DNA from: Maribacter orientalis
GTDB lineage: Bacteria > Bacteroidota > Bacteroidia > Flavobacteriales > Flavobacteriaceae
Direction: 5' to 3'
Assembly (NCBI RefSeq): GCF_900109345.1
Contig: NZ_FNZN01000006.1
Coordinates: forward strand, 124,001-188,000
DNA length: 64,000 nt
Part shown: positions 46,031 through 54,349 of the stretch, one piece after another
Layout of the letters: the number at the start of each line of letters is the position of its first letter
Position numbering within the stretch: the first letter of the stretch is position 1
Translations under genes and position numbers: made by a program
The notes under the pieces: model-generated
Seen by the model: the letters and a program-made list of their open reading frames with translations, nothing else
Told to the model about the DNA's origin: nothing
Database searches by the model: none

Positions 46031-46582
46031 ATGACAGAATATTACAATTATATTAAATCCCTGCATCTCATCTTCGTAATTACGTGGTTTGCAGGGCTTT
46101 TTTATATCCCTAGGTTATTTATTTATCATATTGAAGCCAATCGAAAACCATCACCTGAAAAGGAAATCCTTTCTAAGCAGTTAAAATTGATGACCAAAAG
46201 GCTTTGGTTCATTATCACTTGGCCTTCTGCGATATTGGCTACTTTTTTTGCTATTTGGCTTTTAGTAATTTATCCTGGATGGTTAACACAACCATGGATG
46301 CACGTTAAACTAGTTTTCGTGGTATTATTAATTATTTATCATTTAAAGAACCATCAAATCTTTAAGAAGTTTCAGCGTGATGACATTGATTACACCTCGA
46401 ATTATATGCGTATTTGGAACGAGGGTGCTACGCTAATCCTGTTTGCAATTGTGTTCTTGGTGATTTTAAAGCATTCTTTTAATTGGATTTTTGGTGTAGT
46501 AGGGATTATTGTTTTGGGAATACTTTTGATGCTTGGGATAAAGCTTTATAAGAGAATTAGAAATAAGAATCCTGAGGCTTAA
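46031..46582 (+). CDS. hemJ: protoporphyrinogen IX oxidase HemJ
   Basis: The 183-residue membrane protein has about four hydrophobic helices and the HemJ (UPF0093) signature: YIKSLHLIFVITWFAGLFYIPRLFIYH with conserved His12 and His33, and QPWMHVKLVFVVLLIIYH. HemJ oxidises protoporphyrinogen IX to protoporphyrin IX, the substrate of ferrochelatase. It thus supplies the step missing from the heme cluster at 23-35 kb, although it lies apart. No hemG or hemY is seen in the window. Confidence 0.9.
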   Translation: MTEYYNYIKSLHLIFVITWFAGLFYIPRLFIYHIEANRKPSPEKEILSKQLKLMTKRLWFIITWPSAILATFFAIWLLVIYPGWLTQPWMHVKLVFVVLLIIYHLKNHQIFKKFQRDDIDYTSNYMRIWNEGATLILFAIVFLVILKHSFNWIFGVVGIIVLGILLMLGIKLYKRIRNKNPEA

Positions 46583-46639
46583 AAAGCAGAAGTTTTTTAC
46601 TTCATGAAATGGTGTACTATTATAGTAGCTATTTTTAGA

Positions 46640-46663
46640 TTGAACTTGGTACTCGAACTTGAA
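46640..46663. repeat. TTGAACTT/CGAACTTGAA repeat downstream of hemJ
   Basis: Two imperfect copies of GAACTTG-type units (TTGAACTTGG and TCGAACTTGAA) lie in the 128-base gap between hemJ and the histidine kinase gene. They resemble the stretch upstream of hemJ. Confidence 0.35.
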
Positions 46664-46710
46664 TTTTTTTTGGTGCGATATTTGTTAACTTTAGACCAAA
46701 TAACAGCAAC

Positions 46711-48165
46711 TTGTTAACTAGGGTTTCTTTACGGTCACGCATTTTCTTATCCATGATTTTTCTGGTGCTTATAGCATCGGTATTGATTGCTGGCGTAACG
46801 GTGTATCAATACCGTGAGCAGTCTAAAGATTACCATGAAAACAGAATGGAACGTAAAGAGGAGCAAATACGCCAAAGTATTGACCTCGCCATTCAGAAAA
46901 CCACCTATCCGGTAACGACCGAAAACCTAGACCTTATTTTTAAAAATGAAATTTATGAGATTGCCGTTGTGCAAAACATGAATTTTAATATTTACAGTTT
47001 AGATGGGCAACTTATAAAAAGTTCAAGACCCAAATTTGCCAACGATTCCATTTCTATGTGTTTAGACCCTGAGGTATTGAACAAATTAGAAATAAGCCCC
47101 AATAAGAGATATGTACGGGAAAATGCCTTGGCAGGTGATAAGTACCAGGCTTCATTCACCTATATTTCTGACCAAAAGTTTAAGCCGATAGGTATACTTA
47201 ATTTACCCTATTTTGAAGATAATTCTTTTAATGATTATGAGCTTAAAGAATTTTTAATGCGCTTATCTGGCGTGTACCTTCTCATGCTGCTCATGGCTAT
47301 TTTATTTGCCTTCTTCATTTCAAAATACATTACCCGATCCTTAGAGACTATTTCTGATATGATGGAACGTACAGACCTTAGCAAACAGAATAAAAAAATA
47401 TTTATAGAAAACCCAGGGGAGGAAATTGAAAAATTGATTAGTGCTTATAATGGTATGATTGATGAACTTGGCCATAGTGCAGCTAAATTAGCTAAGAGTG
47501 AACGTGAGCAAGCTTGGCGTGAAATGGCGAAACAGGTGGCGCATGAAATAAAGAATCCGTTGACACCTATGCGATTAACCGTACAGAGTTTTGAGCGTAA
47601 GTTTGATCCAAATGACCCACAGATCTATGAAAAATTAAAGGAATATTCTAATACCCTAATTCAGCAAATAGATACTATGAGCAGTATTGCATCTGCATTC
47701 TCAAATTTTGCAGAAATGCCTGCACAGCAAAACGAGACCCTGAATGTTGTGAAAATTGTGAAGTTGGCCTTGGATATTTTTAATGAGGATTATATTCATT
47801 TCATTGCCGATGAGGAAGAAATTATTGCGAAATTAGACCGTACACAATTAATACGGGTGGTTACCAATTTGGTTAAAAATGCCATACAGGCCGTACCAGA
47901 TGTAACATCGCCAAGGGTTTTGGTTTCTGTTGCTTCAGAGGGGGATATGGTGAAAATTTCTGTTGCTGATAATGGCATTGGTATTGAAAAAGAAAACGAA
48001 GAAAAGATATTTGAACCTAAATTCACCACGAAAACTAGTGGTATGGGATTAGGGTTAGGTATGGTTAAGAATATTGTGGAAACCTATAAAGGCACTATAA
48101 AGTTTACTACTCAATTGGGTAAGGGGACGGTGTTTTGTGTAAAGTTTCCGAAAGAAAATATATAA
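46711..48165 (+). CDS. sensor histidine kinase (NtrY-like layout)
   Basis: The 484-residue membrane kinase has two transmembrane helices (about 10-32 and 185-205) flanking a periplasmic sensor region, a HAMP-like linker, the H box with His278 (AHEIKNPLTPMRLT), an N box (NLVKNAIQAV), and G boxes (DNGIGI, SGMGLGLGM). I keep the TTG start at 46711: the SLRSRIFLSM segment that follows is cytoplasmic and family-typical, and no ATG precedes the first membrane helix (the next is at 46753, inside it). No response regulator gene is adjacent, so it is an orphan here. Confidence 0.88.
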   Translation: MLTRVSLRSRIFLSMIFLVLIASVLIAGVTVYQYREQSKDYHENRMERKEEQIRQSIDLAIQKTTYPVTTENLDLIFKNEIYEIAVVQNMNFNIYSLDGQLIKSSRPKFANDSISMCLDPEVLNKLEISPNKRYVRENALAGDKYQASFTYISDQKFKPIGILNLPYFEDNSFNDYELKEFLMRLSGVYLLMLLMAILFAFFISKYITRSLETISDMMERTDLSKQNKKIFIENPGEEIEKLISAYNGMIDELGHSAAKLAKSEREQAWREMAKQVAHEIKNPLTPMRLTVQSFERKFDPNDPQIYEKLKEYSNTLIQQIDTMSSIASAFSNFAEMPAQQNETLNVVKIVKLALDIFNEDYIHFIADEEEIIAKLDRTQLIRVVTNLVKNAIQAVPDVTSPRVLVSVASEGDMVKISVADNGIGIEKENEEKIFEPKFTTKTSGMGLGLGMVKNIVETYKGTIKFTTQLGKGTVFCVKFPKENI

Positions 48166-48184
48166 AAAGATAAAAACGACTACT

Positions 48185-48967
48185 ATGTCATACGAGACTA
48201 TTTTAATTGATAAAGTTGCATCAACGGCTATAGTGACAATTAACCGTCCAAATAAGTTAAATGCATTGAACAAAGAAACCATTGGTGAATTGCAAGATGT
48301 TTTTAATGAATTGCAAAAGGATAAAAAGATAAAAGCTATTATTTTAACCGGTAGTGGTGAAAAGGCATTTGTAGCCGGTGCAGATATTTCAGAATTTTCA
48401 GATTTTAACGTAAAGGAAGGAAAAAAATTAGCTGCTAAAGGTCAAAAAAAACTATTTGATTTTATTGAAAACTTATCGACTCCGGTTATTGCCGCGGTTA
48501 ATGGTTTTGCTTTAGGCGGTGGTTTAGAACTGGCCATGGCCTGTCACTTTAGAGTAGCTAGCGATAATGCTAAAATGGGACTTCCAGAGGTCTCCCTAGG
48601 CGTAATACCTGGTTATGGAGGTACGCAGCGTTTACCTCAATTAGTCGGCAAGGGTAGAGCAATGGAAATGATTATGACGGCAGGTATGATAACCGCTGAA
48701 CAAGCACATTCATATGGTTTGGTCAATCATGTAACTTCACCAGAAGAATTGTTACCATTATGCCATAAGATTATCTCGAAGATTACCAATAATTCATCCG
48801 TAGCCATTTCTTATGCAATAAAAGCGGTAAATGCTGGTTTTAAGAATACTGTAAATGGTTATGAGCAGGAAATTGAGGCTTTTGGTGCCTGTTTTGGAAC
48901 TGATGATTTTACCGAAGGTACTACCGCTTTTTTAGAGAAAAGAAAAGCAGATTTTCCGGGTTCATGA
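48185..48967 (+). CDS. enoyl-CoA hydratase/isomerase family protein
   Basis: The 260-residue soluble crotonase-fold enzyme has the CoA-binding loop GEKAFVAGADISEF, the oxyanion-hole segment NGFALGGGLELAMACHFRVAS and the catalytic glutamates in GGGLELAM and GLPEVSLGVIPGYGGTQRLP. Both glutamates are retained, which suggests a true enoyl-CoA hydratase acting in fatty acid or amino acid breakdown. It starts 20 bases after the histidine kinase gene. Confidence 0.93.
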   Translation: MSYETILIDKVASTAIVTINRPNKLNALNKETIGELQDVFNELQKDKKIKAIILTGSGEKAFVAGADISEFSDFNVKEGKKLAAKGQKKLFDFIENLSTPVIAAVNGFALGGGLELAMACHFRVASDNAKMGLPEVSLGVIPGYGGTQRLPQLVGKGRAMEMIMTAGMITAEQAHSYGLVNHVTSPEELLPLCHKIISKITNNSSVAISYAIKAVNAGFKNTVNGYEQEIEAFGACFGTDDFTEGTTAFLEKRKADFPGS

Positions 48968-48984
48968 CATAAACCAAATCGGTT

Positions 48985-50538
48985 ATGTTGAATCGTAGTA
49001 TTTTTTTAGTTCTTTTAATTATTGGTTCATTGAGTGGTTTCGCACAAGAAGAACCCGTTACTTATACTATTGGCGAAAAATTTAATGATAAATACCGGTA
49101 TTCTAATATGTTGGCCATTGCAGATGATGGCAATGAAGGTACTGTAGTTGTAAGGGCATATTATACTGGAATCATTCTGCGTCCTAAAGGGTATTTCATT
49201 GAACATTATAATAAAGATTTAGAGCTAGTTTCCGAATATAATTATAAACTAAAGGATGCCAATTTTATTGATGCCTATGTGCGTAATGGGCAGGTATATC
49301 TATTGTTTTTAGAATATAGTTATGGAAATAAAAGTTACCAGTACGAAGTACATAGAAGTCCGTTTTCTCAGTTTCAATTTACAAAAGAGACTATTCTTTC
49401 AATTGAGTCTGATCCAGTAGAACAGCCATTAGATAGAAATTTTTATAATAGAAATTTCTCCTCAGGATTTACGACATCTATTCTTTTCAACGATGATAAA
49501 TCGGCATTTGCAATTACGACGCATTACAAGAAGAAAAAGGTTGATCAGCACACAATTTATGTGTTCAATTCGAACTTGACTAAATTGATGGAGCATGATT
49601 TTTCTGATGAGGTTGAGGAAAAGAATTATGCCTTCGAGAACATCCTATTCTCAAAAGATTTACAAAACGTTTACCTTGTAGGAAAAGCTTATTTTAAAAA
49701 GAAACGTTTTAATGCCACAGAACGTAAGTTTCAGTATGAAATGGTTCGTATCTCAAAAGATAGCCGTAGTGTTCAATCATTCTATACTCCCAATAGATTT
49801 CCAGAAGCGTTGAAGCCAATATTTAAAGGTGATGATTTATTGTGCATTGGGTTTTATGCAGATCGTAAGGATAATCGATTTAACGGTATTTCTTTTTTCA
49901 AATTAAGCCCTATTACTTTAGAAATGGAGACGAGTAAGTTCAATCCGTTTTCAGAGCAGTTTATGCTAGATAAATTTGGTAGAGAAGATGATAAGGCGAT
50001 TAAAGATTTAGTTTTTAAAGGAATGGATGTTACCAAAGACGGAAACATTCTTTTTAATGCAGAAGAGTATTTCACTAGTTCAAGCGTACAGTCGAATTCA
50101 AGTGGAGGTCGAGTGATGGTAACTAGGTATCACCATAATGATATTATCAGCGCAAAGTTAAGTTCAACAGGAGATTTGGTTTGGGCTCGAAATATTAATA
50201 AAACAGAAGTTACACAAGGTGATGGAGCGTATGCTTCTTACAGTGCCTACACAAAAGGTGATACTACATACTTTTTTATAAGTACATCAGCAGAAAATCC
50301 TCAGCAATTAAGTGATGACAGAATCATGTTCAAGCAAGGCTTGAGTAGAAATAGAAATGTCTTTCTAATTCGATTAGATGAACAAGGTCATATGACCTAT
50401 AGCAAAGTTATTGATGATACTGAAGCTCGACTTCCTTTAATGGTTTCAGTACCTTATACTGACCATTTAAAAGATGAACTTACTTTCTACGCTAAAAGAG
50501 GTACTAAAAAACAACTGGTTCAAGTTGCTGTTAAATAA
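48985..50538 (+). CDS. secreted protein of unknown function
   Basis: The 517-residue protein has a signal peptide (MLNRSIFLVLLIIGSLSGFAQ). I do not recognise a family. The sequence alternates short strands with polar loops, such as GYFIEHYNKDLELVSEYNYKL, QVYLLFLEYSYGNKSYQYEVH, TIYVFNSNLTKLMEHDF and HHNDIISAKLSSTGDLVWARNI, in a pattern expected of a large propeller-like beta fold. It starts 18 bases after the enoyl-CoA hydratase gene and may be co-transcribed. Confidence 0.75.
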   Translation: MLNRSIFLVLLIIGSLSGFAQEEPVTYTIGEKFNDKYRYSNMLAIADDGNEGTVVVRAYYTGIILRPKGYFIEHYNKDLELVSEYNYKLKDANFIDAYVRNGQVYLLFLEYSYGNKSYQYEVHRSPFSQFQFTKETILSIESDPVEQPLDRNFYNRNFSSGFTTSILFNDDKSAFAITTHYKKKKVDQHTIYVFNSNLTKLMEHDFSDEVEEKNYAFENILFSKDLQNVYLVGKAYFKKKRFNATERKFQYEMVRISKDSRSVQSFYTPNRFPEALKPIFKGDDLLCIGFYADRKDNRFNGISFFKLSPITLEMETSKFNPFSEQFMLDKFGREDDKAIKDLVFKGMDVTKDGNILFNAEEYFTSSSVQSNSSGGRVMVTRYHHNDIISAKLSSTGDLVWARNINKTEVTQGDGAYASYSAYTKGDTTYFFISTSAENPQQLSDDRIMFKQGLSRNRNVFLIRLDEQGHMTYSKVIDDTEARLPLMVSVPYTDHLKDELTFYAKRGTKKQLVQVAVK

Positions 50539-50546
50539 ATTTAATA

Positions 50547-50582
50547 TTAGGATTATTTCCATAATTTTGGAATAAATCCTAA
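50547..50582. promoter_or_regulatory. imperfect dyad over the promoter of the radical SAM gene
   Basis: TTAGGATTATTTCC (50547-50560) is matched in inverted orientation, with two mismatches, by GGAATAAATCCTAA (50569-50582). A consensus -7 box TAATTTTG lies at 50562-50569, in the centre. It could be an operator or a hairpin that ends the previous transcript. Confidence 0.45.
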
Positions 50583-50584
50583 AA

Positions 50585-51658
50585 ATGAATTCTAATTCTT
50601 TTCTGAAAGGTCGAGGGGCACAACAGAATACCAACAATAAATTCTCTGCGTATAGCTATGAAACCCGTGATGATTTTTTGGAGTTCTGTAGGTTAGAAGG
50701 CGAAACCGCAGACGCTAACAAAACTCAATATATTCCCATATTTCCTAAAACGATTGTCAACAAAGTAACGAGTCCAGATGTAGGTATGAGTTACTCTATG
50801 AACATGTACCAAGGCTGTGAACATGGTTGTATTTACTGTTATGCTAGAAATGCGCATGAATTTTGGGGCTATAGTGCCGGGCTTGATTTTGAACGGAAAA
50901 TTTTAGTTAAACATGATGCGCCAAAATTGTTAGAAGAAAAACTAAAAAGTAAAAGGTGGAAAGCCTGTACCATAGTCTTATCCGGTAATACGGATTGTTA
51001 TCAGCCTGCCGAACAAGAATTTCAATTGACCCGAAAATGTTTAGAAGTCTTTTTAAAATATAGGCATCCGGTCGGCATCATTACAAAAAATGCTTTGATA
51101 TTGCGCGATTTAGATATTCTAAAGGAATTAAATGTACACGGATTAATAGGTATAAATATTTCCGTTACTTCCTTATCCGAAGAAACAAGAAGAATATTAG
51201 AACCTAGAACCACGACTATTAAAAAACGTTTGGAGGCTATTAGGGTTCTATCAGAAGCTGGTATTCCCGTAAATGCGATGTTAGCGCCAATAATTCCGGG
51301 AATAAATAGTCATGAGATTTTGAGTTTGGCAAAGGCGGTAACAGAAAACGGGGCCTTATCAATGGCTTTTACTATTGTTAGACTAAATGGCGCTTTAGGT
51401 GAAATTTTCACCGATTGGATTAAGAAAACCTTGCCCGATAAAGCTGATAAGGTATTACATCAAATACAAGAGTGCCATGGCGGAACCTTAAACGATAGCA
51501 GGTTTGGTGTTCGCAGTAGAGGAGAAGGAAAAATTGCAACTCAAATCCATGATATGGTAAGTTTGGCAAAGCATTTATATTTTAAGGATAAAAAGTTTCC
51601 TAAGCTTAACACTAAATTACATGAGCCATTTAAAGACGGACAAATGAAGTTATTCTAA
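50585..51658 (+). CDS. PA0069-family radical SAM protein
   Basis: The 357-residue protein has the radical SAM cluster motif CxxxCxxC at Cys78, Cys82 and Cys85 (GCEHGCIYCYAR) and a TIM-barrel-like core with VLSGNTDCYQPAE and LAPIIPGIN. It belongs to the branch related to spore photoproduct lyase (PA0069-like). Reported function for this branch is not established. It is monocistronic, facing the convergent esterase gene. Confidence 0.87.
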   Translation: MNSNSFLKGRGAQQNTNNKFSAYSYETRDDFLEFCRLEGETADANKTQYIPIFPKTIVNKVTSPDVGMSYSMNMYQGCEHGCIYCYARNAHEFWGYSAGLDFERKILVKHDAPKLLEEKLKSKRWKACTIVLSGNTDCYQPAEQEFQLTRKCLEVFLKYRHPVGIITKNALILRDLDILKELNVHGLIGINISVTSLSEETRRILEPRTTTIKKRLEAIRVLSEAGIPVNAMLAPIIPGINSHEILSLAKAVTENGALSMAFTIVRLNGALGEIFTDWIKKTLPDKADKVLHQIQECHGGTLNDSRFGVRSRGEGKIATQIHDMVSLAKHLYFKDKKFPKLNTKLHEPFKDGQMKLF

Positions 51659-51662
51659 AGTG

Positions 51663-52694
51663 TTATTCAAATTTCAGATAAAAATCAAAAAAAGGTAAAA
51701 CTTGTTGAGGTATTCTACCCTCTTTCGTATAAATATTACTGGTATGTGTACCAATATACTCTTCAGAAAAATGTGCTACCCCAACATTTTCTAATGCTTG
51801 ACTGAACATTTTACATTGAATAGTAAAACGCTCTCCAGCGTTGCGGCCCCAATCTAGTTTAATCGCAGTTAATTTGTTTAGGTTGTCTATATAATCAGTA
51901 ACCATATAAAAAGGCATATTAGCATGCCATTTTTTTAACGTTTCTTGGTTAACCTTTAAATTTTCTCCTTCATAATAAAAGGGGACATCACAATAAAAAG
52001 GAGCATTTGAAGGATTTGCAGACCAGGATCTGGCAAAAGCAAGTATTACCTTTCCAAAATAGGTCTTTGATAATTCTTCCATAGTATTCGCTTTATCAAA
52101 TTGCATATAACTATCGCTGTTTGGACCATATTCCCGAACTATTGCCAATGCACCAGGACTTATAGCATAAACGGACCCAAATATATCTGGATGTTTCATA
52201 GCAATCTTTATGGCGCCATAACCACCCATGCTGTGCCCGGTTATTCCTCTACTGTCTTTATTTGCTAAAGTCCTGTAATTAGTGTCCATGTATGAAACCA
52301 AATCGAAGGCTGTAAAATCTTCCCAATTGCCAAATATCCCCGTATTGGAATAAAAACTGCCATCATAAGTCGTTTTTTGGTCTGGAATCACTAAAATAAA
52401 GGGTTTGATTTTTTGCGCTTCAATGGCATAGTCCAATAATTCTTTCATAGGGGTCATAAGACCATCATCATTTAAGAACCCATGTAAGAAATAAATTACG
52501 GGATATCGTTTTGCTGATGACCCATAATTGGGAGGTAGATAAACTGAAACAGACCTAGTGGGATTTTCACCCATTTGGTTCACCAGATTTTTTGAAAATA
52601 ATGAGTCCTTAATAATTGTTCCGACAGATTCTTTTTGTCCCATTAGGTTTAGGGAGAAAAAAACGACAAGTATAAGTAGTAATTTATTTTTCAT
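51663..52694 (-). CDS. secreted esterase of the esterase D / feruloyl esterase-like family
   Basis: The 343-residue exported protein has a signal peptide (MKNKLLLILVVFFSLNLMGQ) and an alpha/beta hydrolase domain: YPVIYFLHGFLND, the nucleophile elbow GHSMGGYGAIKIAMKHP, and a C-terminal histidine in YIGTHTSNIY-type context. Homologues include carboxylesterases and S-formylglutathione-hydrolase-like enzymes; the secretion signal favours an extracytoplasmic ester. It follows the AtuA-like small gene by 9 bases and belongs to that leftward operon. Confidence 0.88.
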   Translation of the reverse strand: MKNKLLLILVVFFSLNLMGQKESVGTIIKDSLFSKNLVNQMGENPTRSVSVYLPPNYGSSAKRYPVIYFLHGFLNDDGLMTPMKELLDYAIEAQKIKPFILVIPDQKTTYDGSFYSNTGIFGNWEDFTAFDLVSYMDTNYRTLANKDSRGITGHSMGGYGAIKIAMKHPDIFGSVYAISPGALAIVREYGPNSDSYMQFDKANTMEELSKTYFGKVILAFARSWSANPSNAPFYCDVPFYYEGENLKVNQETLKKWHANMPFYMVTDYIDNLNKLTAIKLDWGRNAGERFTIQCKMFSQALENVGVAHFSEEYIGTHTSNIYTKEGRIPQQVLPFFDFYLKFE

Positions 52695-52703
52695 ATTTTA
52701 TTT

Positions 52704-53006
52704 TTAGTCTATGGTCATATTAAGTAATTGTGCGCCAAGCGTTTTTCCGTGTTTGTCTAGGGCGGTTGAATTTGTGACACCACCATTTAAGGCTTCGTAC
52801 ATAACAAAATTAAGGGCGCCTAATTGTGGAATTTCGTACCGAATAATCTCCCCTTTTACTTGATTGCCATACCATTCTTTTAATCGGTCAATTGTAACTT
52901 TTTCTTTAATAAGTTCAAAATCATTTATGCAATGAACTATAAGTGAAATATTACTGATATTTCCTTTGTCACCAGTTCTAGCATGTGCTATTTCCCAAAG
53001 CTTCAT
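52704..53006 (-). CDS. AtuA-related ferredoxin-fold domain protein (split from AtuA)
   Basis: The 100-residue soluble protein corresponds to the C-terminal ferredoxin-like domain found fused in AtuA-type proteins: LWEIAHARTGDKGNISNISLIVH near the start, LGALNFVMYEALNGGVTNSTALDKHGKTLGAQLL at the end. Here it is a separate gene, 3 bases after the main AtuA-like gene. The two products probably form one complex. Confidence 0.82.
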   Translation of the reverse strand: MKLWEIAHARTGDKGNISNISLIVHCINDFELIKEKVTIDRLKEWYGNQVKGEIIRYEIPQLGALNFVMYEALNGGVTNSTALDKHGKTLGAQLLNMTID

Positions 53007-53009
53007 AAG

Positions 53010-54347
53010 TTATATTGATGTATAGTCTATTGAGATTCGTATGTCTTTTTTTGGCACTAGAATGGAAGCAATGGCAACAATTTCTGAAACTTTTTTCGTA
53101 GCCCCGCCCCCACCAGAGGGTCCATTTGTATATAATGTTTCAACCTCGTTCGCAATTTGTTGTGCCTCTATTTTATGTTTTGTTTTACCAGCAACCCTTA
53201 ACCTGACTTCGTTGGGCTCGTTTGTAAGCTTCTGATTGGGTAAAAGAGAATTTATACCGATAAGGTCTAAACGGAGATCTAGTATAGTGTATGGTAATAG
53301 TGCCAATCGTTTTTCAACAATTTCCTTTGCTAACAACGCCCGTTTAAGACAATTGGCGCCACCATAACTTATTTCACCCTCTCCAATAAAACCATTTTTG
53401 TATCCCACACTTACCTTAAAAGTTTCAGTCGCTACTTTTGAGGTAGCCCCGTCAAAATAAACCACATCCTTTTTCTTGGTCGTAAAATTTACTTTGGAAA
53501 AATCAGCTATACAATCTGGTGTTATATAGTTTTCTGGATCATGAATTTCATACAACAATTGTTCTGTACAGGTTGCCTTTGTAACCATGCCCCCAGCATC
53601 TTCTAATTTTGAGATATAACCTTTGCCATTGCTGTCTATTTCAACAAAAGGAAAACCTAGATTCCATAATTCGGGTACTTCTTTTTTTACGGGATCGGCA
53701 AAATATCCACCGCATACCTGACCGGCACATTCTAATAAATGACCTACAAGGCTTCCTGTACCCCAAAGTTCTTTTTGGGTGCTTCTCCAGCCAAATTCAT
53801 GGATCATGGGCGCCAAAAATAATGAAGGATCAGCCACCCTGCCGGTAATAATTACATTTGCACCATTTTTTAATGCGGTAACAATTCCGTCACATCCTAA
53901 ATAGGCATTGGCAGAAATTATTTGATTTTTTAATGTATTTAGGGGTTTGCCTGTTTCAAGAATTGGCAAATCAAGATAGTCTTTTATGTTTTCATGTATA
54001 TCATCTCCTGTTACCGCTGCTATTTTTAGATTGGATAGGTTCATTTCCTGAGCCATTTTGCCAATGTCTTCCATGGCAGAAATTGGGTTTGCTGCACCCA
54101 TATTCGTGATTATGGTAACATTATGTTTTAGTGCTAGCGGCAACACTTGTTTCATTCTATATAAAAGCAGTTCGTTGTACCCTTTTGTAGGATCTTCTTT
54201 CTTCTCCTTTTGGGCCAATGCAATCGTTCTTTCCGCTAATCCTTCAAAACAGATATAGTCTAGGTTGCCTTTTTTTAGGAGTTCTAGTGCTGGTTCTAAA
54301 CGGTCACCAGCATATCCTGCTCCACTACCAATTCTTATTTTTTTCAT
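53010..54347 (-). CDS. acyclic terpene utilization AtuA family protein (DUF1446)
   Basis: The 445-residue protein matches the DUF1446 domain of AtuA: IGSGAGYAGDRLEPALELLKKGNLDYICFEGLAERTIALAQ, ITNMGAANPISAMEDIG, GCDGIVTALKNGANVIITGRVADPSLFLAPMIHEFGW and PSGGGGATKKVSEIV. In Pseudomonas the longer AtuA is encoded with genes for acyclic terpene breakdown, but its reaction is not settled. Here it lies directly downstream of a CitMHS transporter, which points to use of a carboxylate or related compound. Confidence 0.88.
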   Translation of the reverse strand: MKKIRIGSGAGYAGDRLEPALELLKKGNLDYICFEGLAERTIALAQKEKKEDPTKGYNELLLYRMKQVLPLALKHNVTIITNMGAANPISAMEDIGKMAQEMNLSNLKIAAVTGDDIHENIKDYLDLPILETGKPLNTLKNQIISANAYLGCDGIVTALKNGANVIITGRVADPSLFLAPMIHEFGWRSTQKELWGTGSLVGHLLECAGQVCGGYFADPVKKEVPELWNLGFPFVEIDSNGKGYISKLEDAGGMVTKATCTEQLLYEIHDPENYITPDCIADFSKVNFTTKKKDVVYFDGATSKVATETFKVSVGYKNGFIGEGEISYGGANCLKRALLAKEIVEKRLALLPYTILDLRLDLIGINSLLPNQKLTNEPNEVRLRVAGKTKHKIEAQQIANEVETLYTNGPSGGGGATKKVSEIVAIASILVPKKDIRISIDYTSI

Positions 54348-54349
54348 GG

